Assembly (NCBI GenBank): GCA_032834875.1 | Contig: CP135238.1 | Span: forward strand, 1,370,011-1,434,010 | Source of the DNA: Sulfuracidifex metallicus DSM 6482 = JCM 9184 | Lineage (GTDB): Archaea > Thermoproteota > Thermoprotei_A > Sulfolobales > Sulfolobaceae | Length of the DNA: 64,000 bases | Direction of reading: 5' to 3' | Shown: in pieces, positions 47,731 to 55,266 of the stretch | How positions within the stretch are numbered: the first letter of the stretch is position 1 | Layout of the letters: every line of letters starts with the position of its first letter | Program-made: the position numbers and the translations under genes | The notes under the pieces: model-generated | Database searches by the model: none | What the model saw: the letters and a program-made list of their open reading frames with translations, nothing else | Told to the model about the DNA's origin: nothing

Positions 47731-48078
47731 GTTTACTGTAAATTTCCTACGTTTCTATCTATATTTTTACCGTAAAAACCTAGGGGTATTATAGACAGCG
47801 TGAATTTCAACTGATTCTTATTTTATGTTAAGCGTTTGGAACTCAAACGTCTTAGTGCTGGAATTATTAATTATACAAAATTGTAGTAAGTTAGCTTATT
47901 TTTAGTTAAAAGAACATTGTTGCTTTAGTGTGTCTCCCCCTTATATATTGTAATACCAAATAGCACTATCAAATTTCGTCTAGTTATTTAACAATTATCT
48001 TATCTTTTTAGAATTTTATTGTAAATGGACGAATTAGGGAACATAACACCTATGAAACGTAGGAAATTTACAGTAAAC
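47731..48078. mobile_element. 348-bp MITE-like element with 25-bp perfect terminal inverted repeats
   Basis: Bases 47731-47755 and 48054-48078 are exact inverted copies over 25 bp, with no mismatch; the match ends sharply at both sides. The 298 bp between them has no open frame of useful length, only a small internal stem (CGTTTG 47833-47838, CAAACG 47844-47849). This is the structure of a non-autonomous transposon (MITE), inserted between orc1-2 and icd; its right end is 3 bp from the icd stop codon. No target-site duplication is visible, which leaves an invertible segment or a native regulatory repeat as alternatives. Confidence 0.55.
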
Positions 48079-48080
48079 CA

Positions 48081-49289
48081 CTAACTTTGGGTCTCCATTT
48101 CCTTACATAGTATGTCAGTGAATTCGCTAGTTGATAGTGGGTTCACGTTCATAAACCTAGCTATATCTTGGGTTACCTTTTTCTTCTCTATCACCTTCTC
48201 TATCACCTTCTCTATCAAGTTTGATGCTTCATACCAACCCATGAAGTTAAGCATTAGTTCTCCTCCCCTTATTATTCCGGTTGGATTAGCTACGTTCTTT
48301 CCAGCATATTTGGGCGCGGTACCATGAATTGCCTCAAACATTCCTCCATCATCACCTATGTTGGCTCCACCCAACATTCCAATATTGCCCACTAAGGCAC
48401 CAGCAGCGTCAGATATGTAATCCCCGTTCACGTTAGGTGCAAGTATAACGTCGTATTCATCGGGCCTAAGGATAATCTGTTGGAACATGTTATCTGCTAT
48501 TCTATCGTTTACAATTACCTTTCCTTCTACTTTCGCACCTTGACTCATTTCATCCTCTGTTACTGCATTTTCCCTGAATTCCTTTAGGATTGTCTCGTAG
48601 GCCCACTCACGGAATGCACCCTCTGTGTACTTCATCACGTTTCCCTTATGCATAATTGTTACCTTTTTCCTTTTCTTTTCTACGGCATATCTCATCGCGA
48701 GTCTAGTAATTCTCTGTGTCTTAGCTCTACTGATAACCTTGATTCCTATGCCTGTGTCTTCCTCTATTTCCACGTTTAATTTATCCTTCATGAACTGCCT
48801 TATCATTTTAGCTTCATTACTATCATAGATATACTCTATGCCTCTGTAAAGGTCGTCAGTGTTTTCCCTGAAAATTATCATATCGACCTTTTCTGCGTTC
48901 TTCAAAGGACTTTCAATTCCATTAATATACCTAACTGGCCTAATATTTGCGTAAAGGTCCAGCATTAGCCTTATAGCAACATTTACGGATTTCCACCCCT
49001 TTCCTATAGGGGTCTGTAGGGGTCCTTTTAGTATTACTCTATATTCCTCAATAGCATCTTTAGTTTCTTGAGGGAATCTATCTCCTTTTTCCTGATTTGC
49101 TTTATCTCCAGCCAATACTTCCTTCCATTCAATTTGTCTAGAGCCCGAGTAAGCTACCCTAACTGCGGTATCTATGACTTTCATTGCTGCCCTTGTTATT
49201 TCAGGTCCTATTCCATCCCCTTCAATGTATAAAATAGTGGGATTTGATGGTACATCCCATTTGCCGTTCTGAAACTTTATTTTAGCCAT
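48081..49289 (-). CDS. icd: Isocitrate dehydrogenase
   Basis: The 402-residue protein is a decarboxylating isocitrate dehydrogenase converting isocitrate to 2-oxoglutarate in the citric acid cycle. Motifs include YIEGDGIGPEIT, FRENTDDLYRGIEY for substrate binding, HKGNVMKYTEGAFREWAYE, and ANVNGDYISDAAGALVG with Mg2+-binding Asp residues; the GTAPKYAGKNVANPTG segment contacts the cofactor. A 12-bp tandem repeat (48183-48218) near the C-terminus encodes VIEK repeats. Sulfolobales enzymes usually prefer NADP+. It is transcribed alone, toward the MITE-like element. Confidence 0.95.
   Translation of the reverse strand: MAKIKFQNGKWDVPSNPTILYIEGDGIGPEITRAAMKVIDTAVRVAYSGSRQIEWKEVLAGDKANQEKGDRFPQETKDAIEEYRVILKGPLQTPIGKGWKSVNVAIRLMLDLYANIRPVRYINGIESPLKNAEKVDMIIFRENTDDLYRGIEYIYDSNEAKMIRQFMKDKLNVEIEEDTGIGIKVISRAKTQRITRLAMRYAVEKKRKKVTIMHKGNVMKYTEGAFREWAYETILKEFRENAVTEDEMSQGAKVEGKVIVNDRIADNMFQQIILRPDEYDVILAPNVNGDYISDAAGALVGNIGMLGGANIGDDGGMFEAIHGTAPKYAGKNVANPTGIIRGGELMLNFMGWYEASNLIEKVIEKVIEKKKVTQDIARFMNVNPLSTSEFTDILCKEMETQS
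48183..48218. repeat. Tandem 12-bp repeat inside icd
   Basis: The unit CTTCTCTATCAC occurs twice exactly (48183-48194, 48195-48206) and a third time with one change (48207-48218). Read on the minus strand it encodes repeated Val-Ile-Glu-Lys in a surface helix, so copy number may vary without breaking the frame. Confidence 0.75.
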
Positions 49290-49424
49290 TGATGAGTTTT
49301 CAAATGTGGGGTTAATTAATTCATTAATCCTTCATCTTTCACTTTCCGCATCTTTTCATTGACTTGTTTTCCGTTATCCATTTTTAGTTTTTAAGACGAG
49401 ATAAAGATTTTCTGTGAAGGCTAG

Positions 49425-49444
49425 ATTTTACCGGGGGGTAAAAT
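49425..49444. promoter_or_regulatory. G-rich palindrome between icd and the dehydratase gene
   Basis: ATTTTACC (49425-49432) and GGTAAAAT (49437-49444) are perfect inverted arms around GGGG. It stands about 30 bp before the TATA-like AAATATAAAG (49473-49482) that gives a leaderless start at 49504. Candidate operator. Confidence 0.4.
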
Positions 49445-49503
49445 ATACTTTATAGCCCGGAAGTTCAGCAGAAATATAAAGCAATACTTTACATTAATCC
49501 TAT

Positions 49504-50436
49504 ATGAAATTTCTAGTAACTGGAGGTGCAGGGTTCATAGGTTCTGCTTTTATCAGAAAAGTAGAAAACCCTGTGGTTTTAGATGCTTTAACTTACGCTG
49601 GAAGAAAGGAAAACTTGGAAGGTGTAGATCACGTCTTTATAAAAGGCAACATCTCTAATTATGATGAAGTTAAGAAGGTCGTCGACGAATATAAGGTAGA
49701 CGTAATAGTTAACTTCGCAGCCGAAACTCATGTGGATAGATCTATAGTGGATCCTAGGCCCTTTTTAGAATCGAACGTTTTCGGTGTCGTAAATCTTTTA
49801 CAGATCGCAAGGGAAAAAGGAATCAGGCTAGTCCACATATCAACAGATGAGGTTTATGGGGACAACGAAGCTGATGAGAATTCTCCATTGAGGCCTTCGT
49901 CACCTTACTCTGCATCTAAGGCATCTGCAGACATGTTTGTGTTATCTTACGTTAGAACCTACTCTATGGACGCTATGATAATAAGACCCTCTAATAATTA
50001 TGGTCCAAGACAGTTTCCTGAGAAGTTGATACCAAAGACTATAATAATGACCCTTTTGGGTAAGGAGGTTCCCGTTTACGGTGATGGGAAACAAATGAGG
50101 GATTGGATATTTGTAGAAGACACTGTAGAGCTCATAAAGAAAGTTGCCGAGACTGGTGAAAGAGGGAGAATTTACAACATTCCTGGAGGGCATGGTATTA
50201 CGAACATAGAATTAATAGATAAAATTGGAAGAATAATGGGAAAAGAGGTTAAGAAGAAATTTGTCAAAGACAGGCCTGGACACGACAGATTTTATAAAAT
50301 GAAGCCATCCCTTTCCTACACTACAATGTCAATAGACGAGGGATTAGAAAGAACCGTTAATTGGTATCTGAAGAATAGAACATGGTGGGAACCCTTAATT
50401 AAAGATTCCTTCGTAAATAACGTCCCATGGAGTTAG
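49504..50436 (+). CDS. rfbB: dTDP-glucose 4,6-dehydratase-like enzyme
   Basis: This 310-residue extended SDR enzyme has GGAGFIGS for NAD+ (residues 7-14), the Thr114-Asp115-Glu116 motif in HISTDEVYG, and Tyr135 with Lys139 in SPYSASK. TDE is the dehydratase-specific triad, so it should make dTDP-4-keto-6-deoxyglucose for surface or lipid glycans. RPSNNYGPRQFPEKLIP and YGDGKQMRDWIFVEDT match RfbB. No rfbA, rfbC or rfbD gene is adjacent, so the final sugar is unclear. Confidence 0.9.
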   Translation: MKFLVTGGAGFIGSAFIRKVENPVVLDALTYAGRKENLEGVDHVFIKGNISNYDEVKKVVDEYKVDVIVNFAAETHVDRSIVDPRPFLESNVFGVVNLLQIAREKGIRLVHISTDEVYGDNEADENSPLRPSSPYSASKASADMFVLSYVRTYSMDAMIIRPSNNYGPRQFPEKLIPKTIIMTLLGKEVPVYGDGKQMRDWIFVEDTVELIKKVAETGERGRIYNIPGGHGITNIELIDKIGRIMGKEVKKKFVKDRPGHDRFYKMKPSLSYTTMSIDEGLERTVNWYLKNRTWWEPLIKDSFVNNVPWS

Positions 50437-50508
50437 TTCGTGACGCTAATTGCAGAGGTAAGGTGTAAAACAATAAGATAAAAGGTTCAACTTTAATATA
50501 TTGTTGCC

Positions 50509-51312
50509 TTGAACTTCATAATAAAGCACGCCGATGATTCGTTTGAACTTGATACAAACAATAAGATAACTAAAATTAGGGGAAAGACAAGGAGATATAA
50601 TGCTAGAATTCTTTTCTATTTAAATAAAGTAACGTTTTCTATGCCGAGGTTGTACGGTAGGCTTAATCCAAGTGATCCAGTAGATAGTTGGTTTTCGATC
50701 TTCCAGCAGACATATTCTAGGCTACTTTCTCAGGAGTTGGAGATGAGCAAGTTCAATTTCGATTTTTCCTTTCAAATAAGTACTGGAAAATTCGTGGTAG
50801 AAGGAAAGGTTAACGGCTCAGACGTCGCGGTTAAAACTAGTCCAATAGAAAGGCCAGAGATTCTATCTTCAGGAGTTTCTTCTTCAGTTGCAGTAGATGC
50901 ATTTTATAGTCAATCCTTAGAGAAATTAAAGCCTTATTTTATTCCATCTTGTAGAGTTGGATTATTTTCAGCTTTTAACAGATTTACTGTCTTACAATTT
51001 GAAAGATCTAGCGGCATACCTAAAACGTTGGGACTAATAGCAGACTTTATAAACTCTATTGTGTTACCCCCGGGCTACTCTGATCTAGTTCTTGGAAGGA
51101 GAATTCATGTAGGAGAACAGGAGGTTCTATGTGATGACATGCCAGTCTATAATTGTGAGCCTGAAGTGATAAACCAAGCAATTTTGAACTTCTTCATCAA
51201 AAATACAGAGGAGAGCTCCATTGCCTTTCTGGAAGACCCATGTCTTTATGACGTGGACGTTAATAGTATATCATCTGAATTTAAAGGTAAATTAGTTTTA
51301 ATCACCAGATAG
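50509..51312 (+). CDS. Hypothetical protein
   Basis: A 267-residue soluble protein with mixed alpha/beta content and no recognised motif. Start is a TTG at 50509; a TATA-like AATAAGATAAAAG near 50478 supports it. Three cysteines in the final third (VLCDDMPVYNCE, EDPCLYD) could be redox-active. A distant resemblance to solute-binding-like folds cannot be substantiated. It converges on the next unknown gene. Confidence 0.5.
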   Translation: MNFIIKHADDSFELDTNNKITKIRGKTRRYNARILFYLNKVTFSMPRLYGRLNPSDPVDSWFSIFQQTYSRLLSQELEMSKFNFDFSFQISTGKFVVEGKVNGSDVAVKTSPIERPEILSSGVSSSVAVDAFYSQSLEKLKPYFIPSCRVGLFSAFNRFTVLQFERSSGIPKTLGLIADFINSIVLPPGYSDLVLGRRIHVGEQEVLCDDMPVYNCEPEVINQAILNFFIKNTEESSIAFLEDPCLYDVDVNSISSEFKGKLVLITR

Positions 51313-51371
51313 TCATGCTGAAAATATATAAATATATTGAACTTTTTATTAATTATAACCTGCAAAGTTTC

Positions 51372-52655
51372 TCATTCGTTTAATCTTAAGTTGGATCTTA
51401 TCCATTGCGTTATTATCTTTCTAGATTTTACAGTTGTAGAAATAATTGATGTTGCTTTTATCTTGGACTTTAGGCTTCGCCCTCCCTCACATTCTCCCCT
51501 TAATGATATATACATTTCACCTTCAGGTTCCAAAACAAGGAAGAATTTTTTCCCCAAGTAGGTCATCTCATATTTCTTTTTGTTTCCATTTAATATTTCC
51601 CTGATTACGTCTCTACGTATAGTTTTAGACACCTCAGCGTAAAGGTCTCTTCTCTCTGTCTTTAAAGATAGAAAGGTCAACGCCAGCTCTGCAGATATTC
51701 GAGTACATAAAGTCCTATTCTTTAGAATTGTCTCACAGTCCTTAGTTAGAGTCGGAAAAGGGACCGTATCCCTGCTCATCGTTATTCTTAGTAAACTCTT
51801 TATGTCCTTACTGTCGAACGAAAACAGCCTTCTTCCCTTTATTGATATTTTATTAAATTCTGTAAAATATTCAAATAATTTGATGCTACCTATATAAATA
51901 TTATTTTTTATAAGTTTAATCTGAGGTATCCCTTTTCTAGGAGTGATTATTACTTCTTTTTCCTTTCCTTCCATGTCCATCTTAGTTTTAGCAGGATAAG
52001 AGGAAGGTCTAAATCCGTTCATTTCTTCAATTGACGGAGCTCCGTAAACTCCAGCCTCCGCCATTCTGACCTTTTCCCAGTCCTCATTCATGTTGCTAGT
52101 CTCAGTGAGGTCAACAAGATGTCCTGAATCAATTACCTTAGACCTTAATAGAATATAAGCTGCCTCCTTTAGCTGTCTGGCAAGTATTACTTTATTATAC
52201 TTCAAATCCTGAATTCTATTCACTACTTCGACTCCTCTTTCTGACAGTAGCCTCCCCTCTTCCTCATTGGGGGGGATCACAGGGTATCTAAACTTATCAT
52301 ACACTTTGCTAATTATTTCAATCCTCTCCTTTGAGACAATTCTAGGGGATATGTTCCTTACAGATATGTTCGTTAGTTTGAAGGATAGTCTCATTTTCCT
52401 CATATATTCCTCAGATGATTCCCAGAGAATTACTCTCTTCAGCTGGACTAATAGAGATGGTGAACTAGATGGATTTATGACGAGTGTGCTATCAGGTTTG
52501 CTTACGTTTCCGTAGTATTCTCTTAAAAGCTCAAATCTACCTTTCACCCTTTCCTTTATTTCCTCTTCAACTCGTTGGCTTAAAGGTAGGATTATTAGTC
52601 CGCCTTCTTGTGCATTTCTAAGTTTTCTCTCCAGTTCATTTAGCAGATACTTCAT
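51372..52655 (-). CDS. Hypothetical protein, large, basic
   Basis: A 427-residue soluble, basic protein without signal peptide. The N-terminal part is helical and Arg/Lys-rich (ELERKLRNAQEGG, EEEIKERVKGRFEL); the C-terminal part has alternating strands (KYEMTYLGKKFFLVLEPEGEMYISL). No family recognised. It lies between an unknown gene and an ABC exporter operon, divergent from the latter by 41 bp. Confidence 0.55.
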   Translation of the reverse strand: MKYLLNELERKLRNAQEGGLIILPLSQRVEEEIKERVKGRFELLREYYGNVSKPDSTLVINPSSSPSLLVQLKRVILWESSEEYMRKMRLSFKLTNISVRNISPRIVSKERIEIISKVYDKFRYPVIPPNEEEGRLLSERGVEVVNRIQDLKYNKVILARQLKEAAYILLRSKVIDSGHLVDLTETSNMNEDWEKVRMAEAGVYGAPSIEEMNGFRPSSYPAKTKMDMEGKEKEVIITPRKGIPQIKLIKNNIYIGSIKLFEYFTEFNKISIKGRRLFSFDSKDIKSLLRITMSRDTVPFPTLTKDCETILKNRTLCTRISAELALTFLSLKTERRDLYAEVSKTIRRDVIREILNGNKKKYEMTYLGKKFFLVLEPEGEMYISLRGECEGGRSLKSKIKATSIISTTVKSRKIITQWIRSNLRLNE

Positions 52656-52696
52656 TAAAAAATGTTTATAATTTATTCTAGATAAAAGAAGTATCG

Positions 52697-53581
52697 TTGG
52701 AATACGTTATTGGAGTAAAAGGTATGACAAAGCGGTTCGGTAAATACGTTGCTCTTAACGGAATATCTTTCTCTGTAGAAAAGGGATCTATAACTGGCTT
52801 TATAGGTCCTAATGGATCAGGAAAGACTACTACTATTAAAGTGCTTTCAGGACTTCTGAAAGCTGACGCAGGAGACATAAAAGTATTGGGCATGAATCCT
52901 TGGGACAACCCCGAAGTAAGGAGTAGAATGAGCGTGATTTTTGATAAGTTATATTTTCCTCAACTTAATACAGTAGAAGATTACCTTTACGATACTGCAT
53001 CTCTCTTCGACAAATTAGATCCAGAGAACGTAATCCAAGAGTTTGAATTATGTAAATTTAGAAAGAAGAAACTGAGCGAATTATCGGCAGGTTACAAACA
53101 GAAAGTTCAGCTTGCTTCTGCCATGCTTAACGACCCGGAACTAATCATAGCCGATGAGCCTACAGCAAATTTAGATCCTAATGCTAGAAACGAGTTCAAT
53201 TCCCTGATAACTAAGCTAAACAGAAGAGGGATTACTTTTTTTATTTCATCACATATATTATCAGAACTAGAGCGAGTAATAACACACGTGGTAATGATAA
53301 ATAAAGGCAAAATTGTGGCATCTTCGTTGATGAATACCTTTATTGGTGAGGACTCTGAGAACAAGTTACTCATATTAGTGGATAACCCTCAAGAAGCTCT
53401 GAAGTTATTGTCAAGTTTTAACGCTAAAGCCGTAGGTGCATATATAGAGGTAATAGGCGGAATACGAGAAGTGGTAGATGTTCTAGATAAAGCTAAGCTA
53501 AAAATAATAATGATCAGAAGATCATCTTTAGATGATGCTTTTCTCGAAAAGACTGGGAGGAACGTTCAAGATAATTTTTAA
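52697..53581 (+). CDS. ABC transporter ATP-binding protein
   Basis: This 294-residue protein has Walker A GPNGSGKT (37-44), signature LSAGYKQKVQLASAM, Walker B LIIADEPTANLDP and the H-loop FFISSHIL. The C-terminal extension after residue 210 is typical of exporter ATPases of the DrrA/NodI/CcmA type. The start is a TTG at 52697. It overlaps the permease gene by 50 bp, and a third membrane protein follows, so the operon encodes an ABC-2-type exporter. Substrate unknown. Confidence 0.9.
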   Translation: MEYVIGVKGMTKRFGKYVALNGISFSVEKGSITGFIGPNGSGKTTTIKVLSGLLKADAGDIKVLGMNPWDNPEVRSRMSVIFDKLYFPQLNTVEDYLYDTASLFDKLDPENVIQEFELCKFRKKKLSELSAGYKQKVQLASAMLNDPELIIADEPTANLDPNARNEFNSLITKLNRRGITFFISSHILSELERVITHVVMINKGKIVASSLMNTFIGEDSENKLLILVDNPQEALKLLSSFNAKAVGAYIEVIGGIREVVDVLDKAKLKIIMIRRSSLDDAFLEKTGRNVQDNF

Positions 53582-54293
53582 CGAAAGGTACAGAGATCCC
53601 ACCCTTCAGCTAATAGTCCCAGTTATGATAGCTACAAACATATTCTTCCCAGCCTTTTTGGCTCAAGGAGATTTCAGGCCTTTTGCCCTAGTTCTGGCAG
53701 GAATTCCTATAATCAACGTTTCCGAGACTTTGACATTTGCATTAGCACTTAGAAACATTATATTCGTTTTGGGAGATCATATATTTAACAATTCGATAGT
53801 GTCTTTTCTCATGATGCCACTAAAGAGAACGTGGCTTTTCCTTCTGTTTCTTTTCAATGATATAGTTATTCCTTATATAATGTGGATATCTACAACTCTC
53901 CTTTACTTGGTGAGTCTTGGAGTCTCCCTTGGTGGGATCGTAGAGGACTTAATAGGAGTTTTCTCTGCTGGATACTTTTTCTCAACCGCATTTATACTTC
54001 TCGCAATCTTAAAGGTTAGATCTCCCGGCGCTACTGCACTTCTTTCAGTATTTGTTCTAGGTTCGATGTTTATTTTTGGGGGACTTGGAGAATACGAGTT
54101 TATTCTCTCTAGAAATATGGAAGATATATTAGTAACTTCTCCCATGAACCCTTACATTCCACTGTTGGGGTATTATATCACAGGTAACGTCTCTTTTCTT
54201 GGCTTCTCGGTTTTCGGTTCATTAGTGGACTTTATTCTTGGAATAATTTTTATTATAGCTTCACTAATTATATTTAAGAGGTATCAAATATGA
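53532..54293 (+). CDS. ABC-2-type permease
   Basis: The 253-residue protein has six membrane helices after a short N-terminal amphipathic segment. Size, order and coupling to the ATPase fit an ABC-2 exporter permease. The start at 53532 lies in the ATPase gene; no closer ATG, GTG or TTG keeps the first helix. The gene overlaps the next one by 4 bp (ATGA). Confidence 0.8.
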   Translation: MMLFSKRLGGTFKIIFNERYRDPTLQLIVPVMIATNIFFPAFLAQGDFRPFALVLAGIPIINVSETLTFALALRNIIFVLGDHIFNNSIVSFLMMPLKRTWLFLLFLFNDIVIPYIMWISTTLLYLVSLGVSLGGIVEDLIGVFSAGYFFSTAFILLAILKVRSPGATALLSVFVLGSMFIFGGLGEYEFILSRNMEDILVTSPMNPYIPLLGYYITGNVSFLGFSVFGSLVDFILGIIFIIASLIIFKRYQI

Positions 54294-54796
54294 TTATAAG
54301 GATAGGTTTATTGATTTTAAGCATAGGTTTAGTGCTCCTTTCCCTTTCATCGGTAACTATAACCCATCATTATGTAAATAATGTATCCTTTTCCAGAGAA
54401 TATATCATTGATGTACAACCATTAGTGATAAATCCACAATTAAGCCTTTCCTATAACGGTTCTGCAACCATAGAAATTGTTCATGATGGTAAAACCATTA
54501 ACGTCACAACTCCAACGGTGATTTCGCTCAGTTACGGTCAGTATAAGTTGAAAGTTGTAAACGAAACTTCCTATTTCAAGTTCATTAATGTTACCTTACC
54601 TAAAACACGGTGCGAAAACTCTACAATAAAATCGATTCCCTTGAATTTGACTTATAACGTATCGGGTAAGTTTACCTTTAGCGGCGTTAAGGCAGTACTT
54701 TATACATACCAGTGGAAGATAGGTGGAATATTTATGATCGTTATAGGAGCTGTTCTAGAGTTTATATCCTTTTTAAAGAGATCTAGATGGAACTAA
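54290..54796 (+). CDS. Membrane protein of the ABC operon with external beta domain
   Basis: This 168-residue protein has a membrane helix at each end (residues 3-20 and 148-163) and a glycosylation-rich beta ectodomain (NVTTPTVISLSYGQYKLKV). Translationally coupled to the permease (ATGA overlap), it may be an accessory subunit. Family not recognised. Confidence 0.6.
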   Translation: MIIRIGLLILSIGLVLLSLSSVTITHHYVNNVSFSREYIIDVQPLVINPQLSLSYNGSATIEIVHDGKTINVTTPTVISLSYGQYKLKVVNETSYFKFINVTLPKTRCENSTIKSIPLNLTYNVSGKFTFSGVKAVLYTYQWKIGGIFMIVIGAVLEFISFLKRSRWN

Positions 54797-54864
54797 TAGT
54801 AATTTTAATTACGAAAATAAAGGGTAGTTCATTTAAATAGGTGTAAATACATATCCATAAATAT

Positions 54865-55236
54865 ATGGAGCAACAGTATCCCTATTATGATTTACAAACT
54901 GCCAGGTCAATGATGGGTTGGATTAGAAAGAAAATAGATGAACTTAACGATGTTAAATATCTGGCAGAGAATGCATTAATGAAAGGAGAAAAAGAAGCAA
55001 TTACGCTATACACTATGGCAACTAAGAACATAATAGATGAAATATCAAATAGGGGAATTCTTATTAGGGATCCTGCTATAGGCTTAGTTGATTTTCCTGC
55101 AATTATAAACGGTAAACCAGCATTTTTGTGTTGGTTAACCAGTGAGGAGGATATATCATTTTGGCATTACGTTGATGAAGGCTTCGCTGGAAGAAGGAGG
55201 ATAACTAGGCAGGACGATATTTTGAGTCTACTATAG
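54865..55236 (+). CDS. DUF2203 family protein
   Basis: The 123-residue protein has an N-terminal helical hairpin (DLQTARSMMGWIRKKIDEL) and the DUF2203 signature: GILIRDPAIGLVDFPA, PAFLCWLTSEEDISFWHYVDEGFAGRR. The conserved Cys, His and Asp could bind a metal, but the role of this widespread family is unknown. It is 30 bp before the molybdenum hydroxylase subunit, on the same strand. Confidence 0.75.
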   Translation: MEQQYPYYDLQTARSMMGWIRKKIDELNDVKYLAENALMKGEKEAITLYTMATKNIIDEISNRGILIRDPAIGLVDFPAIINGKPAFLCWLTSEEDISFWHYVDEGFAGRRRITRQDDILSLL

Positions 55237-55266
55237 GTTTTTATCTTATTTCTTCTAACGTAAAGT

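Noticed and set aside
47614-48080. Replication origin next to an orc1/cdc6 gene
   Set aside because: No ORB or mini-ORB elements with their G-run were seen, and the Orc1-2/Cdc6-2 paralogue is not the origin-linked one in studied Sulfolobales. The long repeat fits a mobile element better.
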